This document shows positions 12,050-24,367 of a DNA stretch of 64,000 nt, piece by piece. Both the position numbers and the translations under genes were made by a program. Source of the DNA: Sinotaia quadrata. Its lineage: Eukaryota > Mollusca > Gastropoda > Architaenioglossa > Viviparidae. The number at the start of each line of letters is the position of its first letter. Within the stretch, counting starts at the first letter, position 1. Location of the stretch: assembly GCA_028829895.1 (NCBI GenBank), contig CM054181.1:102231860-102295859 (forward strand), given 5' to 3'. The notes under the pieces were generated by a model that worked only from the letters and a program-made list of their open reading frames with translations, ran no database searches and was not told the DNA's origin.

Positions 12050-12180
12050 CATAATCGATCGCTGTGGGAGCTCCTTTTTTCTTCCGATATAAGAATGTAT
12101 TGTTATACATGTATCTATATGCATCGTCCTCCTTCCCCAAAAGTTGTGTCGTCAATTCTGTGAACTGCAAGCTCAGCGAG
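12050..12180 (+). promoter_or_regulatory. Candidate 5' noncoding exon (possibly tropomodulin) ending at a strong splice donor
   Basis: CTCAGCGAG followed by GTAAGG at 12181 is a strong splice donor on the plus strand, after a CpG-containing pyrimidine-rich stretch. Tropomodulin coding exon 1 begins with a noncoding segment after an acceptor, so an upstream 5' exon must exist on this strand; this is one candidate. The link is inference only, and the 5' limit is nominal. Confidence 0.25.
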
Positions 12181-12419
12181 GTAAGGAAAATAAGTATTAT
12201 TGCTGTGGTTAGTAATGCAGTAGCAGTGCGGACATGTAATAACTAATATTCACTCAGTGTTAATTGTATAAAATTAATTTGAAAGTGTGCGACTGTTCTC
12301 AACACCAGACAGTATTTCATGTGCATTTTAAGTCTAGATATTACTTGGAAGTAAATTATGTACTTATTTTGACCGAGAGCTTAATAAAACAAGAAACAAA
12401 TCTAGTAACTCCCAGGACC

Positions 12420-13000
12420 CCTTCTTGTCACAGCTAATTAGTAAAATTGTAATGACAGGCGTGTACAAAGAATGTCAAGTTATTGTTGGCGATTTATTTT
12501 TAAAGTGTAGAGTTATTCCAGCGGCAAAAATTGGTGGCGGCGCGCGGGGGATCGATAGTAGTTTTACATCACCACTAGAACTTGCGGTGATCATTTTGTA
12601 TCAGATGTTCTCTTAAGTGCAGTGCCCCAGTGCCTTACACTTTTATTCCAGGTGGAGTGCGGGAGATGAAAAAGTGGTGAGAGAGAGAGAGAGAGTGTAG
12701 CATTATACGTCACCACTGCAGCTTGATCATTTCGTCGTCAGACGTTATCTGATCTGGAGTGCCTAGTGGGGACCCACAGCCTCACATTGCATTCTAAGTG
12801 GAGTGCAGGAGGGCTGGCGGACGGGGGTGAAAAAGGTCGCACCAGTTTGGCGCACACCCTCAACTGCCCTCCGACGGTGGGTAAAGGTTGGGGGGTCGAT
12901 AGCAGTTTAACGTCACCATTGGAGCTTGTTCGTCATTAAACGTTATCTGATCTAGAGTGCCCCAATGGGACCCCTAAGCATCACACTTGTATTATTAAAA
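12420..13000. repeat. CpG-containing imperfect tandem repeat, about 3 units
   Basis: Three diverged units share the order cgatag-agtttaacgtcacc, act-gagcttg, cgtcagacgttatctgatct, ggagtgccccagtgggaccc and cctcacac. Block starts are near 12550, 12700 and 12900. A (GA)n run lies at 12681-12696. GC and CpG content stand well above the surroundings. I cannot assign it to a known element. Confidence 0.65.
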
Positions 13001-13289
13001 CTTGAGGGTTTTGGTGTAGGCGTGGTTGTTATTAATTGTTTATATTGTTTAACATTTAATAAGGAATTTTATTTTGTCAGCTTCATAAAGGAATGTGAAA
13101 ACTATTCAAAATTCGTGATATGAAACTTGTGCCACTTAATTAGTCCCGATGCTGCCTGGGGGTGAGAGGTATGGAGAATGCAAATAAATTTCATACAAAC
13201 TTATTTATTATAATGTATTTCAATAACTTCAGTATAATATATATGTATATGCTGCTGGTGGTGGTGGTGGTGGTGGTGGGGATATCCCT

Positions 13290-13760
13290 CTTGCGTTTTT
13301 AATTGTCTCTTTCTCTCGATTTCTCCCGCCAACTTGATTTGTTTCTAACTTGTTCTAACTCATTGTCTCTCTTGCTCTGTTTCTCACCTACATTGCTGTT
13401 CCTTTATTCCTTATTTATTTTGTGTCTCATTTGATCATTCTCTCCCTTGCTCTGTTTCCCGCCTACTTTGCTGATTCTTACTCGTCTTGTCTCAGATGTG
13501 TGTTGTCTCTCCTGCTGTTTCTCACTTACATTATTGTTTCTTACTTATTTTGTGTCTCATTTGTACATTTCTCCCTTGCTGTTTCTTACTTATTTTGTAT
13601 CTCATTTGTATGTGTCTCTTTTGCTCTGACCTCTGAACTATATTGGTGTTGATTCTTATGGGTCTTACTTGTCTCTCATTCGTTCGTTTGCTCTGTCTCT
13701 TATTGATTCACTCTGTTTCTTACTTGTTCAACCTGTTTCTCTCAGTCTTTAGGGCACTAG
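13290..13760. repeat. Pyrimidine-rich cryptic minisatellite
   Basis: Irregular reiterations of motifs such as cttgctctgtttctc, cttacttattttgt and tctcatttgt fill the strand with C and T. Overlapping ORFs of 60-76 codons here are low-complexity translations and not genes. A (GGT)n tract at about 13255-13279 lies just upstream. Confidence 0.75.
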
Positions 13761-14746
13761 AAACTTTCTAATGGCATTTATTCTTCATCCTCATTATGAA
13801 AAAAACAACAAGCAAACAAATTACATCAATAATAAAGGCAATCAAAATCTGTCTGCTATTTTTTTCCTTCAAATAAAAATAAAATGAAAAAATATATTAA
13901 TTCATGTAGCTATGCTGAGTTAATTTTACATGGTTAGGATGGGTCAGAATTAAAGTAACCATAATTTATTCTTTTGTTATGAAATAATGCACTTACGGTA
14001 TGTACAGTGGCATATTTTTTCCATATAGTCGCCCTCCTATTTCATACATTTAGCTCATCAGCCCTCGGGAAAAATTGATTAAATTACATTTTAAGTACAC
14101 GCTGCTTCTTTCACTACTTGGCAAAATGGCTGCCTCTCAAACATTATGAAACCTATGCACAGAACCATAGTATACCACTTCACTGATAGCCACCCAAAAT
14201 TATGAATGATTGTGGCACTGACTCTTCAATGTTTTCCTCTGTGGATAGACAACTAGTTCAGTCTTGAGTGCATAACTATTGTTTAACATGGTTTCTCTTC
14301 CTATACATTCTATTGCAATACAAAACTGTTTTCATATAGTGTGTTGAAAATATGCAATGCATTTCTGCTTCTAGTTCACCTACAGTCCACAAAATTGGTA
14401 ACATGGTGCATATAGAAAGCAAAGCCACAATAACTCTGTTATGGCAACACTAAAACTGACCAATCAGTGTCAAAAGTATTTAACAGTCAAGTAGAGATTT
14501 CGTGTTTTTTTTTTACCAGTGCGAAAAATTAGTGCAACTAACACAATATTAAGTTGTAAAACAAATTATTGTTGAAACTTTCTGACTCGTGTTCAATTGT
14601 GACATTTTTTTTCAGTGTTTAGTTTTCAAGTGTCTAACTAAAAGGTTAACTACAGAGTATTTAATCTATACTTTTTTAGGTCAGTCATGACCAGAGAGAT
14701 CGTGATTGAAAAAAAATAAGCATCGTGGATATACTATTGTTTATAC

Positions 14747-14902
14747 AGGGTTCTGTGAGATGTGAAAATTATTTCAAGGGTTCCTCAGGGTATAAAGGTC
14801 GAGCAAAGCTGCTGTACTGTGCTCATATTAGCCAGTATTTTCAGTGGTCCACTTTCTAACAATTGGGTCTCTATTCTAAAACGCTTGGGAAGCACTAGCA
14901 TA
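14747..14902. mobile_element. hAT-like remnant
   Basis: CAGGGTTCTGTGAGATGTGA with TTTCAAGGGTTCCTCAGG at the left, an inner CAGTGGTCCACTTT, and GCTTGGGAAGCACTAG at the right resemble the ends of hAT non-autonomous elements. The limits are approximate and no target-site duplication was established. Confidence 0.4.
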
Positions 14903-17399
14903 GGCTAACAATGTTGGATTTACAGCAAACAAATCTGCAACACTTTCCTTGCCGAGTCATAGGCATGACGTAACACTGGTACGGACGTTGATTGACTACA
15001 TCGGGTGGGTTGTACCGGGCAGATATATGTCGAGTGTCAGCCGTGACTAATTAAGTGACAGATTACAGAAATATACCTATCAATCACATTTCTGCAAACA
15101 TGCAGATAAATTATCATAATACATGGTGTTGGAGATTGTGTACTTCAACGTGTCTGTGACGTAGAGAAGTTTAGACGGCTCTTTACTGCATTCTAGCTAG
15201 ATCTGTGCCCAGGTGATAGTGTATTTTGTTCAACAAATACATCGCCTGTCCCGATGGTGAAATCGATTTCATTACAAAGAAGTCACTGAATTTAAACAGG
15301 TCTACATGTCATTTCATGTTCGTGAACAATTAGGCTTTGAAAACACCTAAGGTTTCAGCCTCCTATATGTAATCAAGTTTAGAGGGATTTTAATTTTTAA
15401 CATTAAGAGAGAGAGTACTACTGAAGTACACAAATTATAACTTAGTGTATAGTGACCTTAAATATTTAATAAATTACAACGGCTATTAATTATGATTGTT
15501 TGCTTCTTTTTTTTTTTATTTTTATTTAGCAAGAACAAATGCTGCTCATATTCAGCTGAGATATGAAAAAAAATATGAGGAAGGATGAAAATTGTGGATG
15601 TATCGGATTTATTAATTGGGCCAATGTTCACAGCCTACTCAAATCTGTAGGATAAAATAATTACTATTTTATTTTCATGAAACCGTCTTTGTCATCATTA
15701 TAAGGAATATTTTTTCGTTTGAATTTCAAAATTAAAAATTACAATTTTGATTAAATAAGACTGCATTACAAAGAAAATCGACCTTGTTTGTGATTAAAAC
15801 ATTACTTTGAAGCAGTATTTCAAAAATGCTCTCTCTCTCAAATGTTGGAGGGCAAAACTTTGGTGACAAAATCGATGGGGATGGTGGGGGGGATATAATA
15901 AATATGTGGAGACAATTCGCTCAAATTGCTTAACCTATATGGACGATTTCTGTCTTAGATATGTTAGCAAATTAAGCAGTTTTTAAAAAAATGTATCGAT
16001 GAGTAGGGGTGGGGTGGGGAGAGAGAATTTAATTAGTAAAATAAATTAGTAAAAATAAAATGTTAGAATCCATTTCTACAGTCTAATCCGGTATTAAATT
16101 TGTTTTTATCGCTTCCTAATGACAGGAAGTTGAGGTGCTTTGAATTAGGTAATCCGAATTAAAAGAATCAAGAATATTAGGCTATTTCTTTGCAGCCTAC
16201 ATTGAAACTGTAAGTTCTCTTATTATCTACCATCTATTTTGCACAATTAAATTCGTTGAACGTAATATCTTATTTCATTCTAAATGCTATGGAAACAGGA
16301 AGAAGAGCAGACGACTCTTTTATCTTTAGGAGTGTACATAAAAATATAATCTGCCGGGGGACCCCGAATCTCATTTAGAGTAGTAGCTGTCTACAATTTT
16401 TATTGTACTTTTATTCATCTTTTAATAAATTATTTATTTATTATTTTGGGAGTATTAGTTCGATATTATCTTCTTAATTGTCTCTTATGAAAATTCAGTG
16501 GATTACTTGTATTTGTAATTGAGGAAAAGCTTGGGGATTTGCTCTCAGCCCTCCAGTCGACCTTTATTTACTACTGTATATAGGGCCTACTACAAATTTA
16601 ACTACAAATACAAGGAGATGGGTAGAGGGTGGATGACTATGACTAAAAGAAAAAAAAGTAACTGTGATTTGTGTAGCACCCACTTACCTGGAACATAATA
16701 CTAAGAATGAGCCAAAAGCACGGCACTGAGAGACTGATTGAGCACGACATACCAGTATTTAGTAATAAAATCTATACACTGTGTAGTGACTTATAGTTAT
16801 ACCCAGTCACACATATAATTGTCTGTACAGTTTTTAATGACATATTCCCAGTTATACTTACTCATGCAATAATATATTTAAAATAGCCAGATGGATGAAT
16901 TGAACATTTAAAATTCAGGTAAACATACTTGGTGACAAAGTTAACACAGCAAATGATCATGGATCACAATTTCAGTCTGCAAATAAGCATGGTCACTTTC
17001 ATCAAGCGTGTTTCAATGATGAAAATATAATTTCAAGTTATAAATTAAATATTAGTAATTGATAATGGTTTTAAATTTCAGTTTATTTTATATTCAATTC
17101 TTTTCACAGTTTGGGATGAAACTTATCTGGCAGAATGATAAACCCAAGATCAATGAAGGGCAATACTCTTCTCCTTTTGATCACTATGAGACTCTGAAGA
17201 CAGGAAAATTCTAGGTCCTTTACATTCTAGCCATCTGGGGGAATTCTGAAACTTCTGATCCTTGGCAGTGCCAAAAGTTATTTTCTTGTCACTCTTTCTG
17301 AGCTAATGTTGAAGATGTTTGATGCATGGCAGTATTCACTAGGATGAATTTTGGTTCTAAATTTTGTGTGGATTTATATGAGTGACACAACACCACCCT

Positions 17400-18905
17400 A
17401 GTTATTGGTTATGATTATTATTAATCATTCATAACTGATTACAAGTGATGAGAATTGTAATTTATGTTATTTACAATTCTCCAGAAGACACCACTTGTCT
17501 CTCTCACTTGGCAGATATGCAGACACTGTAAATGTGTTCTCTCTTCCACAACATTAAAGACAAACATTCACTGTCACATAATATTTCCATAGGTGAATAA
17601 CTTCTTACCAGTGGAGAAGATAAATCCATCAAATTTAATCTATATTTAGTGAACCCATCCATCTCTCCAGCATATGTGTAATAAGGTCAATATATTTAAC
17701 AATAAATTTATTAAATCACTAATCAAATATAAAGATTACTTTACATCAATATTTCCGTGAAACCACATTAGAATAATTTCAGCGCATATACAGTCTTATA
17801 TCCTAACATTTAATTAAACAGATTAGTGTCAGTATAAATCACAGGATAGTTCTTATCGGAGAGCAGAAATGGAGTTATAGATATTATAACGATAATAGTT
17901 TGTACATAATCTTGTGTAGGTGGTGCCACAATAGTTTTTCGCGCACTTTCCTAACAAAGTCACAACTTTATTGTCAGAATAGAATTATGTCCTCTAGCAT
18001 GCTGTTGAATGTTTCATCAACCGCTCTTCTCTCGAGACTATTCTGGACACTCCTTCACTGTATTTGTTCACTCAAGCAGAAAAACAATGTAGTAATTTCT
18101 AGTAACTTCCTTGTACCCAAAATTCCACGATGTAGTCTAACATACTTTGCCACCATACATCAACAGAGTGCAGTGTATCCTTACACACTTACACACTGGG
18201 GGTAGAGACTTCTCAAATCTACCATGGTTGTAGCAGTTTATAAATCAGTAAACTATGAGATCTAGTAAAAAGCAAAAAGGCTGCTTCTTTCTTTTAAAAT
18301 ATAATCAGGGAACAAACACTAAGTTTCTAGTTTATTCATCTTTGACTACATTCTTACATTCAAATCTCAATTTACAGTTTCCTGTAGCAGTATTTATTAG
18401 TCTGATACATGCATACAGCATAATAAATACAACAAAACAATTTTATGAATGGGTTCATTAGAAACAATGTCAAGTGTTTAGCACACTACATACAAGCATC
18501 ATAGTTCACAATTTGTAGAAATAATAGTCTACTCACATAATTAAGACATCACTACGTAAATCGCAAGTATAACATATCAATAGCTAAATGCATGAAATAT
18601 TTCTCTTCTCTATAATCAGTCAGTTAACTCACCATTAAGCTAACAGCCACCTTTCATGACTGGACTCTGCCACACCAAATTCAAAGTGATTAGAAAATAA
18701 ATTCTTTTCAACTGGTAAACTTCTATCTGAGCTGGTCTAATTTTTGTAAATCTTATTCATTGGATAATAAAACTATTCATCCACTTAAAACTGGTCTAGA
18801 TTACATCAGCAAGTCTAACACATTCTCCACCTGAGTTGTTTACTCCAAAAATATCATCATAAGTAGTTCCCAAGGTTGGGTCACATTAACATCATTTTGC
18901 ATTAT
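17400..18905 (-). repeat. Dispersed repeat family, copy B (reverse orientation)
   Basis: Read on the minus strand, this copy follows copies A, C and D closely: gttggag or ggagtaaacaactcagg, cttgctgatgtaatcta, aatcactttgaatttggtgt, gtgagttaactgactgatt, ctaataaatactg, aataaactagaaac. It then shares the distal segment only with copy A. The middle part, about 17830-18290, is not matched to copy A, so one of them has an insertion or replacement. Confidence 0.75.
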
Positions 18906-19699
18906 CCCATCATCATGGGATTATAAATTAGGACAGATATTTAATGAAAAGTAAAAATTGTATTATACTACTAAGTAATAATGTCTTTAATTTTAAAAGT
19001 ATTAATGTCATGGTGTTTCAGAGTAAAATCATACAAAACAGTAGAAATGTCACAAGCATATTCTTTTAAATTAACTTTTATTTAAATTTTCACCACTTAC
19101 AGAATTGTACTTAATCTTGGGATTATTTGTTAATTCAGAACTATGAATATTATTTATTATACTTTGCTTTTGTTTTTTTTTTATTTGCAACCCTTACAGA
19201 TGCAGTGTGCTTAGCCTTGGCATTTCTTGGTGTTTCACAACTAAATATACAAAACTATTACATATTTACTTTACTAGCATTATAATTATATTAGATTTTT
19301 GTAGTCTTCACATTGTATCTAAATTCTAACCTTATTTTTGATTTACTTAAATTCAAATAATTAAAATTTATTTCAAAATCTCAACTGTTGTTAATAATAT
19401 AAAGATGGCTAGAATTAAAGGATTAACTTAACTAGTAGTAGTACTGATAAATTATAAAGTGTATTACATTTAAAGATAATTATTAGCGCCTTATCAGTGG
19501 CAGTCTCATAAATTATTGTCACACTTTTGTGTATGGTTCTTCCTTTTCAATTGTCGATTTACATTTGCTCTTTCAAATGTATGAATCTAAATGTAGACTG
19601 TTACACTACAGTGTTAGAGTACCATTAGACACAAATGCATATTATATTTTTTCACTGTTTTTACATAGTTTAATTGTAAATTGTTTATCTTAGGAATTT

Positions 19700-20260
19700 A
19701 TGCCAGATTGCAAAGGACGTGCCTTTGCAAGAGCAAAGTAGCTGAATCCAGTATTAAGGTGTCAGCTATCTGTGCAAGACAGTTGCAGTTGTTTAAAATT
19801 TGAGTGCTTTGTATAAGAATAAGATATTGTTGGTATGTACAAGACAAACTGTCTGTTTCTCTGCAAGATTAAAGCAGATGTTCTCTTGCAATATTAAAAT
19901 CAAAATGAGTGACCCATTGCAAGATTAAAGTTGTCAGTACAAGATTAAAGCAATACATCATTGCACAATTTAAATATTTTCTAAGATTAAAATAGTTTGT
20001 CTTTGCAAGATTAAAGAGTTTCTGTCTAGATATAAATTATAAGATAATTAATGTCTTCAGAAAATTAATTAAACTTTAAACTGATGTGTCTTTGTAATAC
20101 AAAAGAAAAACTCTGACTCTGCAGGGTCATTTAAAATATGTGGTTGTATTCAATGACAGATTCATTAATTAATTAGTTTTTGTGTCTCTGCAAGTTTAAT
20201 TAACCTTAAAATGGTTATGTCTGTGCAAGACAAACGTTTTTGCAGTTTTTATTTTTGTCT
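19700..20260. repeat. Degenerate short repeat with the core CTTTGCAAGATTAAAG
   Basis: The core tttgcaagattaaag recurs at about 40-60 bp spacing with substitutions, for example near 19715, 19865, 19915, 19945, 19985, 20005 and 20225. It is an old, decayed minisatellite. Confidence 0.6.
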
Positions 20261-22291
20261 GTTCAAAATGTAAATGATTAAGTTTATGCAGCCAGTGTCT
20301 GCACATGCAGTGCTTCTGTGTCATGTGACCTGCCAAGTACACTTAGTGCTGGAACAGAGTTATAAATTAGACTCTTGCTTGAAAATGATCTGACAGGGAG
20401 TAGTGTCCATTCTCTGTTGATGCTTTGCAGTAAACAGCATGGTGCTTGCTATGCTAACAGCTAGGCCTAGCCAGTGTTTGATGTCCTTGGAAAATAAAAA
20501 AGAAAATTGCGTCTGATTTTTCACAGAACAAAATTTGAGGAGTTAAAATTGGCAGGCTCTCATATGTTGTAAATTGAAGCACACTGCCAGCATAGGACTA
20601 TTCCTTGTAAAGTGGGACACTTTTACCAACTTCACAAATAATAGGCATAATTTGGAAGCTTATAAAAGACAGAAAAGATGCATGTGAGTAGATTTATAAA
20701 TATAATATAGATGCAGTCTATTTTTAATGTAATTGCAAGTTGTCTACCATATTTAAGATAATGCAGCATGAAATTTCAAAATGCTTTTACATGACAAAGT
20801 AAATCCAGTATAAAAATGTTGAAATTTCAAGCTGTACTCATTTCCTATGGTACTGCTTAGCAGCTTGCTGTCACAAATTCATTGTACTAAATTGTAACTT
20901 CATTATGTAAGTAAGTTTTAGTTTTCTTCATTTCCGTCTATTTTTTTTTATCAGATGTGACAGTAATACCCAATTTCTTGCTTTTCATTTATTTAATACA
21001 ATAACTTAGTAAGTAGAACATTCCTATGTTCCTATTTCTTTTTTAGATGGTTAATTAATATCACACACTTTTACTCTAAATAAATGTCATGAATGCAGTT
21101 TTCATGCCCTTCAGAGATTAAATCTACTGCAACTGTTCTGCAACTGTTTTCCAATTTAATGATACTGTTACAGAGTGAGTGTTATTATCTTAGAAGATCA
21201 CCCCTCCTTGATTGTATTGTTTGAAGTAAGAAACCCCACTCCTGCTGTTTTCCCTTACCTTCATTAGAGTTATTTATTAAAATTTGGCACTATGATTAGT
21301 ATGAAGAGAAATTTGCAACTCTCCACCTCTTTTACCTGTACACAACAACTGATAAGTGATATTGTCAATAAGAAAAAGAAAAAGAGCATTGCAAAAAAGA
21401 CACAGTATTAACTATTGTATGAGCACAATTCAAGAAATGGTTTTAATACTAATACTACTGTACATGACTGAAAGAAAAAAGAATCCTGAACAAGATACAA
21501 TTAACGCAATTAAAAATTTTCCTATTAATACTATTAGAGCACAGCTGCCATACTAGGAGGTCAGTTTGTCAGTATTGAAAAAAAAATTAATCAAAATGTC
21601 AGCACAATAATTTATACTCTCTGAGCACACCTGCTGTCCTAGTAATGTAGGTTTGTCAGTATTGAGAGAAAAATAACATCAGGAAGTCAGCACTACAATA
21701 TATACAGTTCAAAGTTCATATTGCTTTTACATGAGAATAGCTGCTATACTAGAATTATCAGAATAAAAAGGGAAAGCATATCTGTAAACAAATCAAATAT
21801 ATTTGAACAATATTAATGCTGTCATATTTCAGTCATTTTTCTTTTATTATGGATAATACAGCATGAGCTGCACCCCAATAAAATTAAAAGAATATTTTTG
21901 AACTGTTAGTATTGCTTGTTTACATTAACGTGCTCTTTTAAACTTTCTACCCTTTATACAAATACAAATTCATGATGAAATAAAATAACTTGGCATATTT
22001 AAGATTTTTTGATTAGGTGCATAGCTTTCGAATGTCACAAACCACATGACCATTTTGATTATAGAGATAAACATAATGCAGTTCAACTTCATATTAATGC
22101 ATCTTTTATAAGCCTGGGTGAAAATGACAATAAACTTGGATATAATAATGATCATAATTAATCCTTCAGAATGTTTTATTTTCATTGATTAGCAAAACTA
22201 TATAGAATTTATTTTGTGATGATATAATTTATTTTATAATTATAGGATTTACTTGTGGATTTAATAGATATTTAATTGTACTTACAGTCAT

Positions 22292-22322
<31 letters not shown>

Positions 22323-23845
22323 TTATTTATATAACTTACAAGTGCAAGCAATTACAGATTCAAACAATTATTTTCAAGTTTGATATTCAGTAATATTATT
22401 ACTATACATAACTCATATTCATGTGTATATATTATTTAGTTGTTCTAAAAACTTTTAAAGAAAATTTTAAATATATTTGGTCAAATAAATGAATTTATAA
22501 TACAATATTTTTTCTACTGTTAGTGTTACATTTATAGCTTCTTTACTAAATTGTGTTAGCTTTTAGTTCTTCTGAAGTATCTACTATCTATATTGGGAGC
22601 AGTAAGTTTTACTCAATTTAGTATAGTTTTGCTTGCTATAGATTCTTTCCACTATTTGTCAAACTTTTAAGAGTTCTTACTGGTTGATTTTTTTATATCT
22701 TTTTATCTGTTTCTGATTGATTTGATAACTGTGTCATTACTGATTGATTTGAAACTTTGTCCTTGCTGATTGATTTAATTGATAGCTTTGTTCTTAGTGA
22801 CAGTAATTTTATCCTTACTGACTCAATGTGTCCTTTGATTTGTGGGCTGCAGCAAAGTAACTTTTTTTTTCTCACTCCCCCAGATGGGATCATTCAGAAT
22901 GAATGACTGTAAGAGTGTATTTGGTTAAGCTGAAACAGTACAAAGCACAGTCAGATGCTATTTATCAGCTTATGACAAATACATGTAGGCATGAAAGGCT
23001 AGAAATAACTTTCCATCCTGAGAGTAGGTCACAGAACTTTCCCAGTGATAGAGTTAGGATTGTACTTTGGATTTGCTATCATAGGCTGGCTGGAATGGGT
23101 CTCATCATAATTTATGGAATGAGGCAGCCAGCCAAGTGTAGGGATGGTATGCCAGTCTTGGGGTGATACACCTGGAGTTATTAATACTGCACTGCAGTGT
23201 GCTCTTTGCATTGCTCTGTAAGACTCACTCAGGGTAGCTGCTGGTTCTACAAAGACAATGTAAGTTAGGTTATAGAAGTGACCCTGGTTTAGATAACACA
23301 TGAGGCTTTTTTACCATTTAAATTCAATTTACTTTATAAAATTTTGTGTTCAGTGATTTAAAAAAATTATTTACATTTTGTGTGACTCTATCATTGATCA
23401 GGTATTTCCTTTCAGAAAAGGGAGGAAATCTGTAGCAACTTATTGATACCGTACAGACAGTTTTCATTCTTTCAAAAAGGTACATAAATCAATACCATCC
23501 ACTTTGTATACTTTAAAGAAAAAAAGCAATGCACCTGTTGAATAAAATAAAGTAACTTCATTTTGCACCAGTATAAAGACAGTATATTCTTTCTTAGAAT
23601 TTTAAAAGTTATACTTGACATTTTTTCTAGATGATGGTTATAAAGTTAAAAATGTTACCTGCATGGATATAGTAAGTATCCATCACTAATTATTTACAGT
23701 ATACATGAAATTTTTTCATTAGACTGATTACAACTTGCTTACCCTTGATTTAAATCTAATGTAACACCAGGTTTTGTCTTGCTTGGCTTTGAACCCAAGA
23801 TTCAGCTGTGTTTTGTATGCAGTGTCTTATGTGCATGACAGCACA

Positions 23846-23848
<3 letters not shown>

Positions 23849-23934
<86 letters not shown>
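23849..23934. repeat. (TG)n microsatellite
   Basis: An uninterrupted TG dinucleotide run of about 42 units, 0.3 kb upstream of the first tropomodulin coding exon. ORFs across it are translations of the repeat. Confidence 0.98.
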
Positions 23935-23935
<1 letters not shown>

Positions 23936-24238
23936 ATATATGGGTTTGTGCTTGTTTGCATATTGATATTTATTTCACAAAGAGGTGCCATCTTTAAAAT
24001 TTAATGAAGAATTACAAACATAAACACATTGATATAAATAAGACCAGATTAAAGAGAATAGTTTACCAAAATGGAAATTTCTATCCCCACCATAATAATA
24101 TAAATCAAACGCAATGCAGTAATAGCTGTTACATTGTGTGCGTATGGGGCTGGGGGAGGGTTGTATTTGTAATGGTTAAAAAGATGAATTGATAGTTTTT
24201 CTAAGGTTTTTTAAAAAATTATTTTACAGAGAACCAAA

Positions 24239-24367
24239 ATGACTACTTTGGTAGACAGCCATCATACAGATGATATTCCAGACATAGATCTGGATAACTT
24301 GGATGATTTGCTGTCAGCTCTGACACAGGCTGAAATTGAAGAACTTAATGGTGATTTTGACCCTGAT
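24239..24367 (+). CDS. TMOD: Tropomodulin coding exon 1
   Basis: The acceptor attttacag precedes nine noncoding bases and then the ATG (in AAAATGA). The exon encodes 43 residues from MTTLVDSH to NGDFDPD and ends in phase 0 before gtaagt. Because the exon starts with an acceptor, at least one upstream noncoding exon is implied. Confidence 0.92.

Larger units (their letters stand above)
11531..17400. other. Gene-poor stretch between DNAH6 and the dispersed-repeat copy B
   Basis: Apart from the entries listed separately (candidate 5' exon, tandem repeats, hAT-like remnant), I see no coding sequence with recognisable protein similarity. Short CpG-containing patches at about 14940-15060 and 15140-15200 could be regulatory or decayed repeats. 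Confidence 0.55.
18906..24229. other. Gene-poor AT-rich stretch upstream of the tropomodulin coding exons
   Basis: No exon with recognisable similarity was found. The stretch holds the degenerate CTTTGCAAGATTAAAG repeat, a (TA)n tract at about 22296-22320 and a (TG)n tract before 23934, each listed separately or noted here. ORFs of 87 and 90 codons on opposite strands at about 22903-23301 are unassigned and unlikely to be genes. Confidence 0.55.

Noticed and set aside
13422..13652. Overlapping 60-76 codon ORFs resembling membrane peptides
   Set aside because: The hydrophobic Ser/Leu/Phe content comes from a pyrimidine-rich repeat read in any frame.
22903..23301. Opposed ORFs of 87 and 90 codons
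   Set aside because: No recognisable motif, no splice context, and mutually overlapping on opposite strands; possibly an old repeat of slightly higher GC.
23774..24004. 76-codon ORF with a Cys-Val run
   Set aside because: Translation of the (TG)n tract.
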